Shown here: positions 38,243-46,238 of the stretch, piece after piece
Layout: each line of letters starts with the position of its first letter
Numbering within the stretch: position 1 is the first letter of the stretch
Assembly (NCBI GenBank): GCA_944387405.1
Contig: CALXET010000010.1
Coordinates: 1 to 48,221, forward strand
Direction: 5' to 3'
DNA: 48,221 nt
From: an uncultured Clostridia bacterium
Lineage (GTDB): Bacteria > Bacillota > Clostridia > TANB77 > CAG-508
Notes under the pieces: model-generated
The model's input: the letters and a program-made list of their open reading frames with translations, nothing else
Databases searched by the model: none
What the model was told of the DNA's origin: nothing
Position numbers and translations under genes: made by a program

Positions 38243-41200
38243 TTATTTTCTACGTCTATATTTATTATTATCTACTAAGATTGTTGCTTCTTGTGGTTTA
38301 TACACATATTTATATATTATAAATCCTCCTGCTGTTAATATTGTTATTATTGTTATTGTTAATATTATATATAATTGTGTGCCTCCTGTCTTTATTGATA
38401 GAATTACGATTGCATCATCTATATCATCTTCTCCATCTTTCTTATTGTCTGGGGTTGAATCTATGTCTGGTGCATTATACTCATTCTCATCATCACTTAT
38501 TTCTGCTGTATTTATCTTTTGTCCCAAGTTATTACTTGAATTCTTCCATCTTAGTACTAATTTTACTTCTGCACTTTCTCCTGGTTTTAGTAATTTATCT
38601 TTTAGATAATCTGTCGTTATCTTTCCGTCTTCTCCTGTCTTCCAGTTGTACTCTTCATTATCTTCTTCATAAAACTCTAACCCATCTGGTATATAATCTG
38701 TTATCTCTGTCGCGTATCCTTCTATTTCTCCTTCATTTGTTATCTTTATTGTATATGTATATCTTACTTTCGTAGTCTTTAACTTATTTCTATGTATTTC
38801 TACTTTTACTATCGGCTCTGGGTTTTCTGTTCCATCATATCCTGTTTCTGTTACTTTCTTTTCTCCATCTTCTGTTACTTCTACTTCACTTACGTATTTT
38901 AATAATGATAAATCAAAATATTTTAACTGGATATACTCTTTATCTATATCGTCTTCCTCTTCTTTATCATTATCTGGGGTTGAATCTTTATCTTCTACCT
39001 CATTTCCATCTTCATCTTCATCATCACTTATTTCTGCTGTATTTATTATTACTCTATTTGCTCCATCTACTGCTGTCTCTGTTACTTCAAATTCTACTTG
39101 TAAATCTCTAAAGTCTGGATTCGTATCTGTTAACCCTACCTCTTTATCATATGCTTTTATTGCACTTTCTCCTCTTTGGGTTGCCTTTTCATATGAATAA
39201 TAATCTGTGGCTATTATTTCAGCTTCTTCTACTTTCTCTACTTCTACATATTCTTTTTCGTCAAATTTTACTATTATTAAATTTGTTTTATCTTCATCTT
39301 CTTTTACTTTTCTATACATCTTCCATTCATATTTCTTATTTACTTCACTTTCTGGTAAAAATGTTATTCCATCTGGAAGATCATCTTTGACGATACTTGG
39401 AAATCCTGCTATATCTCCTTCATTGTATATCCTTATTGTATATGTTACTTTATTTCCATTTGCCACTACATATGGTTCTGTCGTATGTGTATATTCTATC
39501 TCTCCATCACTTAATGTAAGTGTTGGTTTTCTATCTGTCACTACTTTTCCATCCACTCCAGTTATAAACTTCTGAAGTGCTAAATCAAATTCTTGTGGAA
39601 TAATTACATCATAATCTTGATCGTCTTCTTCTTCGTCTAAATTATTTACATTTGAGTCTCTATCTTCTCCACTATCTTCTGCAATTTCAGCAATGTTAGT
39701 TATTTCTTTTGGTTCTGTAGAAACTACTCTAAGTTCTATTTGCACTTCTTCATATGATAATTTTCCTGTAGTTTTATCATATGCTGGAATTAATTTATCT
39801 TTTAAGTAATCTGTTTGAAGTCCTGACTTCCATGCTGCTGAATCAGTATCACTATCTATAAATATATTCCATCCATATTTATAATTTATCTCACTTCCAC
39901 CAATAAAGTTTCCATTATCATCTACTGTGTATTGAACAAACTCTAAACCTTCAGGAAGTGTATCATAAATTCTTGATGCATATCCATCAGTTTCACCCTC
40001 ATTATAAATTCTTATAGTATATACAACTGTATCACCTGTTTTTACTTTAACTGGTGTTTTATCCATTTCATATGTTGCATCTTGTGAATTTTGAAGAGAA
40101 TCTCCATTTGCTGAAATCATTCTATTATTTGCATATTGAACCTCTTCAAAAGTTCCATCTCCTTTTGGTGTTTTTACTGTAGTAATAAATTTTTTCAAAG
40201 CTAAATCAAAAGTTTTATCATTATATCTTACAACATCATAATCATCATCATCTTGTATATTGTCATCTGGATAAGCATCTGGATTTATTTCAGATGAATC
40301 AGAATCTCTATCATTTGTTACATCATTTCCATCTTTATCACCATATAACGTTACTGCTGCAATGTTCTTTAGAATTTGACCATCTGCTAATGATGTTGTT
40401 ATGTTTGCACTTTCATATGTCTCTGGATCTAATACCACACATGCAACTTGTAAAGTTTTATAACTCAATCTATCAGCTTCTAATGTTGCATCTGGATTAT
40501 AAGCTGGTATTTTTTCATCTTTTAAAGCCTCTGTTTTAATTTTTGCTTTTCCTAATAAAATATGAACATTGTCCATACTTGTTTCTGGAACATCTGGATC
40601 ATCTACAGTTCTAAAATCTGATGGTGTTAATTTATTTCCTATTTTATCAATTAATTCTTGTGGCAACTCATTATATTTAATCACATTGTAATTTTCTGTA
40701 TTATCAATTTGCCATCCATTAGACACATTTATTTGATGATACATTAAATATCCAAGTCCCTCTGGAATATAATCAGTAACTTCTTTAGCAAATGCATCTG
40801 TATCAGCTTCATTATAAACTTTTATTGTATAAACAATTATATCACCTTTATTTACATCTAATACATTTTTAGGATGATTATATTCAGCTGTAGTTTGACT
40901 ACCATCATCTAATTTAGATGTATCTATTGAATTTGGATCAGAATTTGGATCTCTCGTTGGATCTACTTGTGTTCCATTTATAGTTTGAATATATTTTCTT
41001 AAAGCTAAATCTATTTCTGTTACTTTATTATTTTTTACTTTTAAAGTTATTATTCCATTTGTTAAATCTACTATTATATTATCTGTAGATTTAGCTCCCT
41101 CTCCTCTTTTTACAGTTACTGTTGAAACTTCATCTCCTGAAGAATCTATTTCAGTAACAGTAACATCTTTAATTTGATATGATCCATCTGCTTCTTCTTT

Positions 41201-43636
41201 ATTAACTATTACTTTAATTGTTCTATCAGATTTTTCATATCCTTCTGGAGCACTCTCTTCTACAATTGTATATTCATCTGGAGTTGAAATATCGCTTATC
41301 TCAACATTTTGCGCTATAGAAAGCTTTCCATTACTTGTTGACTTACTTTCTCCATCATTGATCTTAAAGATAGCTTCTCCATCTGTAATAATATTTCCTG
41401 ATGTATCTATTTTTTCAAGATTTAAATTATAATTACCTTCTAAAAGTTCATTCTTAATTGTAAGTATAATTAAATTTCCATCAATTGAATATTGTACATT
41501 TTCACTAGGAATTACATTTCCTTCTTCATCTGTTAAAATTACTTCTTTAACTTTATATTCTCCATCTGCCTGCTCTTTTTTTACTGTTACAGTAATTTTT
41601 CCATTATATTTATTATATCCATCTGGTGCTTTTGTTTCTTCTATTACATATACATCATCAGTATCTGTGTTAGTTATTTGTATATTTTCTGCAACTTGTA
41701 ATTCACCATTAGTTGTAGTTTTTGTTTCGTCACCTATTTTAAATTCTGCTTCATCACTTTTTATAGTTTCTCCGTTAGAATCTGCCTTTATTAATTTAAT
41801 ATTATAAGCACCTTCAACTTCTACTATAAGTTTTTCAAAATCATCATCATCTTCTTCACCATAATAATAGTGATTTGGATCATTTAAATCATCTTTACCT
41901 GATTCACCAATATAATCATCTGGACAACTTCTTGTTTCATCTGAAAGATTTTCTTCTTTAGAATCTTCATCTGTAACAGTTGTTCCATTTTTATCAGTAA
42001 GTCCTGTAATTTCTGCTACATTTGTTAAGATGTCTCCGCTCTTTACATCTCCTGTTACTCTACAAGTAATTTCTTTTACGATACTAGTGGTATGTTTTCC
42101 ACTTCCATCTACAGTAAGAGCATCAAGTGGCATATTTTCGGCCAAAAATGCAAATCTATTAGCACTTTCATCTGTTCCTTCTGTCCAAGTTGTACCTGTA
42201 ATCTCTAATCCATTAGGTAAATAATCTTTTATACCTGTAATCACTACATCATTTTCGCATTCATTAAAAACTTGAATTTCATATGTTATTTCATCACCAA
42301 TTTTTACTTTTACTGGTTCTTTAATATGTGAATATTTAAAATCTCCGCTATTAAATCCATCTGTTTGATCTGTAACAACTGGTTGTCTTGAATTTTCGAT
42401 ATCTTCTCCATTTATTTTAGTAATATATTTTCTAAGAGCAACATCATATTTTGGCTTTTCTATTGGAGATTCATCAACATCTTCTTTTTCTTCCTCACCT
42501 AAACTAATAAGTGGTTGAGCTTCATTTGAATTCTCATTTTGCCATAATGTTATTTTATTAGTAACTGATTTAATTTTTATTCTAATTTTTTCAGCTGTAG
42601 CCGCTTCAGTATTAGATATTCTTATATAGAAAGGATTTTCTCCTGCACTCTTTATACTTCCATATGAAGTTGAAGAATATTCATTTCCATTATAAACTTT
42701 ATAATTTGAAACTTTTGTTTCAACCTCTTTTCCCTCAACAGTTTTTACAGTATAAACCTCATATGATTTCATACTATCAGAATTTTCTATTTGGAAAGGA
42801 CCAACATATACATATCCATTAATTCTATTAGTTGTTTTATTTTGTCCTTTACTAATAAATGAAGGTGTTTCTGCTGTTGTAGGTAAATGGTCTTGATAAT
42901 TATTTGCAATATCTTCAAAATATGACAATATAATTGTTTGAGCTAATCTATGTTGCTCACTTGTAGGTGGATTAAATGGTCCTGTTGAAGATTGCGACAT
43001 TGAAAGTAATGTTGGATCTAATCCATTTGTTATTTTCCAAATTGCAACTTGTTGTAATATGAAGATTTCATCAGCATCAATATAATCTGCTATTGCATCG
43101 ACTCCATCATCAGAATTATCCCATCCACTTGCAGCATTTATTAACCATGATTTTACATTTGCTTCATCTTGAAAAGATTCATAATCATATCCTTCATTCA
43201 TTATTGCTAAGATTTGAGAAACTTGCTGAGTACTTAAAGTTTTATTTGTATTAGAACTTAATGGAATAGTAGTTGATGTTGTAACTTCTCCTTTACTTGT
43301 ATATTGAGCCGTCTTTCCATTTGTTGTAGTAGTTGCTGTAGACTGTTCTGTTGGGAATAGTCCATTCATGTCTAAACAAAATATATTTTTACTAAAATCT
43401 TGTTCAGATCCATTTGAAGTTCCTAGATAAGTTCTATAAATAGCTCTTGTTCTGTCACCATTTGAACTTATAGTGTAGTATTTTCCATTTGGTTGTCTAA
43501 ATTCTACTCCTAAATAAACTTTAGACCCGCTATCTGTGTTCCACTCTATCGCAGCTAAAACACTTGAAAGTTGGGGCAAAATCATTGCAATAATTACTAA
43601 TGCAATTACTAGCTTTTTCTTCATATTCACCTTCAT
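38243..43636 (-). CDS. Giant surface protein C: predicted thioester-domain adhesin with SpaA-like and DUF11-type repeats
   Basis: About 1,797 residues. Signal peptide (KKKLVIALVIIAMILPQ, ending near VLA); thioester-type N-terminal domain with Cys87 (IFCLDMNG) and Gln196 (LQQVAIWKITNG); YVYVGPF domain; one DUF11-like repeat; two SpaA/Cna_B-like domains (YNIKLIKADSNG...EETKAPDGY and YNLNLEKIDTSG...EESAPEGYEK), whose Lys and Glu fit isopeptide-forming prealbumin-type folds; four further DUF11-like repeats; KTGG, hydrophobic helix and cytoplasmic tail PQEATILVDNNKYRRRK. A TTG at 43657 opens the frame, but the ATG at 43636, 6 nt after AAAGGAG, is the likely start. The 3' end (38280-39459) is identical to gene B. 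Own promoter (43680-43708) and terminator. Divergent from the carboxypeptidase gene. Confidence 0.82.
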   Translation of the reverse strand: MKVNMKKKLVIALVIIAMILPQLSSVLAAIEWNTDSGSKVYLGVEFRQPNGKYYTISSNGDRTRAIYRTYLGTSNGSEQDFSKNIFCLDMNGLFPTEQSTATTTTNGKTAQYTSKGEVTTSTTIPLSSNTNKTLSTQQVSQILAIMNEGYDYESFQDEANVKSWLINAASGWDNSDDGVDAIADYIDADEIFILQQVAIWKITNGLDPTLLSMSQSSTGPFNPPTSEQHRLAQTIILSYFEDIANNYQDHLPTTAETPSFISKGQNKTTNRINGYVYVGPFQIENSDSMKSYEVYTVKTVEGKEVETKVSNYKVYNGNEYSSTSYGSIKSAGENPFYIRISNTEAATAEKIRIKIKSVTNKITLWQNENSNEAQPLISLGEEEKEDVDESPIEKPKYDVALRKYITKINGEDIENSRQPVVTDQTDGFNSGDFKYSHIKEPVKVKIGDEITYEIQVFNECENDVVITGIKDYLPNGLEITGTTWTEGTDESANRFAFLAENMPLDALTVDGSGKHTTSIVKEITCRVTGDVKSGDILTNVAEITGLTDKNGTTVTDEDSKEENLSDETRSCPDDYIGESGKDDLNDPNHYYYGEEDDDDFEKLIVEVEGAYNIKLIKADSNGETIKSDEAEFKIGDETKTTTNGELQVAENIQITNTDTDDVYVIEETKAPDGYNKYNGKITVTVKKEQADGEYKVKEVILTDEEGNVIPSENVQYSIDGNLIILTIKNELLEGNYNLNLEKIDTSGNIITDGEAIFKINDGESKSTSNGKLSIAQNVEISDISTPDEYTIVEESAPEGYEKSDRTIKVIVNKEEADGSYQIKDVTVTEIDSSGDEVSTVTVKRGEGAKSTDNIIVDLTNGIITLKVKNNKVTEIDLALRKYIQTINGTQVDPTRDPNSDPNSIDTSKLDDGSQTTAEYNHPKNVLDVNKGDIIVYTIKVYNEADTDAFAKEVTDYIPEGLGYLMYHQINVSNGWQIDNTENYNVIKYNELPQELIDKIGNKLTPSDFRTVDDPDVPETSMDNVHILLGKAKIKTEALKDEKIPAYNPDATLEADRLSYKTLQVACVVLDPETYESANITTSLADGQILKNIAAVTLYGDKDGNDVTNDRDSDSSEINPDAYPDDNIQDDDDYDVVRYNDKTFDLALKKFITTVKTPKGDGTFEEVQYANNRMISANGDSLQNSQDATYEMDKTPVKVKTGDTVVYTIRIYNEGETDGYASRIYDTLPEGLEFVQYTVDDNGNFIGGSEINYKYGWNIFIDSDTDSAAWKSGLQTDYLKDKLIPAYDKTTGKLSYEEVQIELRVVSTEPKEITNIAEIAEDSGEDRDSNVNNLDEEEDDQDYDVIIPQEFDLALQKFITGVDGKVVTDRKPTLTLSDGEIEYTHTTEPYVVANGNKVTYTIRIYNEGDIAGFPSIVKDDLPDGITFLPESEVNKKYEWKMYRKVKEDEDKTNLIIVKFDEKEYVEVEKVEEAEIIATDYYSYEKATQRGESAIKAYDKEVGLTDTNPDFRDLQVEFEVTETAVDGANRVIINTAEISDDEDEDGNEVEDKDSTPDNDKEEEDDIDKEYIQLKYFDLSLLKYVSEVEVTEDGEKKVTETGYDGTENPEPIVKVEIHRNKLKTTKVRYTYTIKITNEGEIEGYATEITDYIPDGLEFYEEDNEEYNWKTGEDGKITTDYLKDKLLKPGESAEVKLVLRWKNSSNNLGQKINTAEISDDENEYNAPDIDSTPDNKKDGEDDIDDAIVILSIKTGGTQLYIILTITIITILTAGGFIIYKYVYKPQEATILVDNNKYRRRK
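38280..39459 (-). repeat. 1,180-bp perfect direct repeat, copy 2 (other copy 32990-34169)
   Basis: Same sequence as the end of surface protein B, in the same orientation and 5.3 kb away, identical also at synonymous sites. A long perfect direct repeat of this size could recombine to delete or fuse the intervening gene. Confidence 0.92.
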
Positions 43637-43679
43637 ATACTTCTCCTTTGTTTGCAATATCCGCTAATTATACTTTTAT

Positions 43680-43708
43680 ACTATATATTTTATTATTTAG
43701 TATTTCAA
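43680..43708 (-). promoter_or_regulatory. Promoter for surface protein C
   Basis: Minus strand TTGAAA (43708-43703), 17-bp spacer, TATAGT (43685-43680), about 45 nt upstream of the ATG at 43636. A TTGACT lies 6 bp further upstream as an alternative -35. Confidence 0.5.
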
Positions 43709-43872
43709 AGTCAATATCGAATTCTCCATTTTTCCTGTTTTTTCGTTGTTTTTCTTACACTCTTACGGGTTTTACGCTTTGTTACATTTTTATTATATTT
43801 TATTTACTTTTATGTTTCAGCTTTCTTTTACGATTTTATGCATAAACTTATTTGAATTTAATATACTTTAAC

Positions 43873-45142
43873 ATGAAAAAGATTATTTTAAGTTTTTTAT
43901 TATTTTTAATTACATATTGTTCAATCTGTTTTTTCTACTTTCCTACGGTTTATGGTATTTCAGATAATCATTTCACATATCAAAGCAATATGAATTGTTT
44001 AGTTTCACAAAAGCCAGATGATGCAAAATTAAATATATATTCTAAAAGAGCTCTCATATATGAAAGAAAATCTGGAATTGTTTTATATGAAAAAAATATG
44101 GATGAAATTTGTCCTATGGCTTCTACTACTAAAATTATGACAGCAATAGTAGTAATAGAAAATTCCAATTTAAATGACATAGTAACTGTATCAAAAAAAG
44201 CAGCAAAAACTGGTGGTTCAAGACTAGGACTTAAAACTGGAGATAAAATTAAGCTATTAGATCTTCTTTACGGATTATTGCTTCCTTCTGGAAATGATGC
44301 AGCTTATGCTCTAGCAGAACATACTCGGTGGTTCTTTTGATAATTTTATAAATATGATGAATAAAAAAGCACAATCTTTAGGACTATCTCATACAAATTT
44401 TGAATCTCCGCACGGATTAGATAGTCCTAATCATTATACAACTCCATATGAACTAGCAATAATTACAGATTATGCATTAAATAATAAGATTTTTAAAGAA
44501 ATAGTTTCTACAAAAAAAATTACAATATATATAAATAACAAACCTAAAACCTTAACAAATACAAACGAATTATTAGGATCATCATTTATTTATGGTGTTA
44601 AAACCGGTTTTACTGGAAATGCTGGAAGATGTTTAGTAACAGCTGCTAATAATAATGATTTAGATATAATAGTCATTGTACTTGGTTCTGACACTAAAAA
44701 TATAAGAACTTCAGATTCAAAAAAACTTATTAACTATGCTTTTGACAATTATACTTTAATTGATTTGTCTACATATATTATTAATGAATTTGATAATATA
44801 TGTTTAAATAAAATACACAATATCCATATAGATAAATCATTTAGAAATACTTTAAATGTTCAACAAAAAAACTATCAAACCAATACCCCTTATAATTTAT
44901 TTTACCCTGTTTTAAAAAAAGGAACTAACAAAGTAACAACAATCTCAAATGACGTGCATAATATAGAAACACCTATTTACAGTAATGATACTATTTTTTT
45001 AATTAATTTATATATTAATGATTATTTTATCTTGTCTTGTGAAGTTGTAGCTTCTGAAAACATTCCAAGAGCTGTATATAGTGAATATTTTTATTATTTT
45101 TTTAAAAATTTTAAAAATATTATAAATAATCTTCAGTTTTAA
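43873..45142 (+). pseudogene. Serine-type D-Ala-D-Ala carboxypeptidase (S11, DacF-like), interrupted by a frameshift
   Basis: Low-molecular-mass penicillin-binding protein that trims the terminal D-Ala of peptidoglycan stem peptides outside the membrane. The first part (43873-44340) has a signal peptide, the active-site tetrad STTK (Ser84, Lys87) and PSGNDAAYALAEH. The second part continues in another frame with MNKKAQSLGLSHTNFESPHGLD and the third motif VKTGFTGNAGRC. Between them, one extra base within 44323-44326 breaks the frame. With it removed the chain reads AEH.GGSFDNFINMMNKKA, as the family expects. Result as given: a 155-residue truncated protein lacking the KTG motif, so inactive unless the frameshift is an artefact. 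The C-terminal domain is intact to 45142. Start: ATG at 43873 with no clear ribosome binding site; a TTG at 43852 is also in frame. Confidence 0.85.
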
Positions 45143-45171
45143 TTGACTTTTTTAATTTTTTTTGTTATTAT
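45143..45171 (+). promoter_or_regulatory. Promoter of the tRNA-Gly/tRNA-Cys unit
   Basis: TTGACT (45143-45148), 17-bp spacer, TATTAT (45166-45171), starting directly at the carboxypeptidase stop codon and 20 nt before the first tRNA. Confidence 0.65.
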
Positions 45172-45191
45172 ATTTCTACATGTTGATCCAT

Positions 45192-45267
45192 GCGGGAATA
45201 GCTCAGTTGATAGAGCGTCGCGTTGCCAACGCGAAGGTCGCGGGTTTGAGCCCCGTTTCCCGCTCCA
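45192..45267 (+). tRNA. tRNA-Gly (GCC)
   Basis: Full cloverleaf with a 7-bp acceptor stem GCGGGAA / TTCCCGC, D-arm GCTCAGTTGATAGAGC, anticodon loop TTGCCAA (anticodon GCC), T-arm with GGTTTGAGCCC and encoded 3' CCA. The T loop departs slightly from GTTCGA (GTTTGAG), which is common for some Gly tRNAs. Confidence 0.96.
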
Positions 45268-45284
45268 ATTTTTGCTTATTTTAC

Positions 45285-45358
45285 GGCGATATAGCCAAGT
45301 GGTAAGGCACGAGTCTGCAAAACTCTGATCCCCGGTTCGAATCCGGGTGTCGCCTCCA
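45285..45358 (+). tRNA. tRNA-Cys (GCA)
   Basis: Acceptor stem GGCGATA / TGTCGCC, D-arm AGCCAAGTGGTAAGGC, anticodon loop CTGCAAA (anticodon GCA), T-arm CCCGGTTCGAATCCGGG and encoded CCA. Lies 17 nt after tRNA-Gly, so the two are probably one transcript. Confidence 0.96.
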
Positions 45359-45360
45359 AA

Positions 45361-45423
45361 AAAACTTATTTATTGATATTTTAGAATAACTAATAATAGC
45401 TAAAATACTGATAAATAAGTTTT
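45361..45423 (+). terminator. Terminator of the tRNA unit
   Basis: Long hairpin: 13-bp outer stem (45361-45373 with 45411-45423) extended by an inner TATTTTAG / CTAAAATA pairing, followed by a T-run and ATTTTT. Begins 3 nt after tRNA-Cys. Confidence 0.85.
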
Positions 45424-45497
45424 TTTTATTTTTAAATATCTTATAAAATTCTATAATATTTTTCGCATTACATTAAAATAATTCAAAAATTACATTA

Positions 45498-45531
45498 AAA
45501 AAGTATAACACTTCAAACTGTTATACTTTTT
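45498..45531 (-). terminator. Terminator downstream of the 218-residue membrane protein gene
   Basis: A 13-bp perfect stem AAAAAGTATAACA / TGTTATACTTTTT with an 8-nt loop, about 40 nt after the stop codon at 45571. The minus-strand tail after the stem is only moderately T-rich (TTTTTAATGTAA). Confidence 0.75.
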
Positions 45532-45570
45532 ATTAAATATTTCTATGAACATTTTTAATTCTTTATATAT

Positions 45571-46227
45571 TTATTTAACTCTAATGATAAATGTTGGTTC
45601 ACCATCTGATTCACTTTCATTATTTATAACACTTACAACAAATAATACACTTAACTCAGAATATGTTATGTTTATATCTATATTAGTATAATTACCTTTC
45701 TGTGAAAAATTATTAACATCCATAAGTGCAGAAACATAAGTATTATTCGCTATTTCTAATGCTTTATTTGCGAATCTTATATAATCTTCAACATTATCTA
45801 TTCCTAAGTCATTTTTTATATTGTCTATATTTTTATAATAATATTCTTCTATTTCATTTTGATTTTTTCCCTTTAAGTCATTATATGTTTTGGGAATAAT
45901 ATCATAAACTAAACTATATAATTTTTCATATAATCTTTTTGTTGGCACTTCACCGGAATACATTTTTGCAAAAATATTATAATTATCCGGAACAATCTGA
46001 TTCATCTTTAAAAAATCTTCTTTAGTTTCCTTAATAACATTTTCATATTCACTTTTATAATCTAAAGAATTTCCTATATTGTTAGAATTACTATTTAACA
46101 TATTAGGTGTATTTTTTCCATTTAGTAACCTGCTTATACTTTGGATTAAAGTAATAACTGCAATAACTAAAATAGCTATAACTATAATTAAAACTACTAA
46201 TCTTCTCTTTTTTAATTTCTTTTTCAT
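45571..46227 (-). CDS. Membrane-anchored protein of unknown function
   Basis: 218 residues. A very basic N-terminus (KKKLKKRR) and one membrane helix (about 11-30) lead into an Asn/Ser-rich linker, then an outward-facing, mainly helical domain (about 57-170), then a beta-rich end (NIDINITYSELSVLFVVSVIN). I do not recognise the family. ATG with AGGAGGTAAT at ideal spacing. It starts 11 nt after the stop of the multidomain peptidoglycan hydrolase, so the two form an operon and may act together in wall remodelling; this link is inferred from context only. Confidence 0.8.
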   Translation of the reverse strand: MKKKLKKRRLVVLIIVIAILVIAVITLIQSISRLLNGKNTPNMLNSNSNNIGNSLDYKSEYENVIKETKEDFLKMNQIVPDNYNIFAKMYSGEVPTKRLYEKLYSLVYDIIPKTYNDLKGKNQNEIEEYYYKNIDNIKNDLGIDNVEDYIRFANKALEIANNTYVSALMDVNNFSQKGNYTNIDINITYSELSVLFVVSVINNESESDGEPTFIIRVK

Positions 46228-46238
46228 ATTACCTCCTA

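Noticed and set aside
43709..43860. Riboswitch (c-di-GMP or T-box) in the gap between adhesin C and the carboxypeptidase gene
   Set aside because: No conserved core motif or extended stem was found; the region is AT-rich and accounted for by two divergent promoters.
45143..45328. Open frame covering the two tRNA genes
   Set aside because: It runs through both cloverleaf tRNAs and their promoter and is not a protein gene.
45285..45423. tRNA-Cys 3' end as an integration site
   Set aside because: No second copy of the tRNA 3' end and no integrase were found; a normal terminator follows directly.
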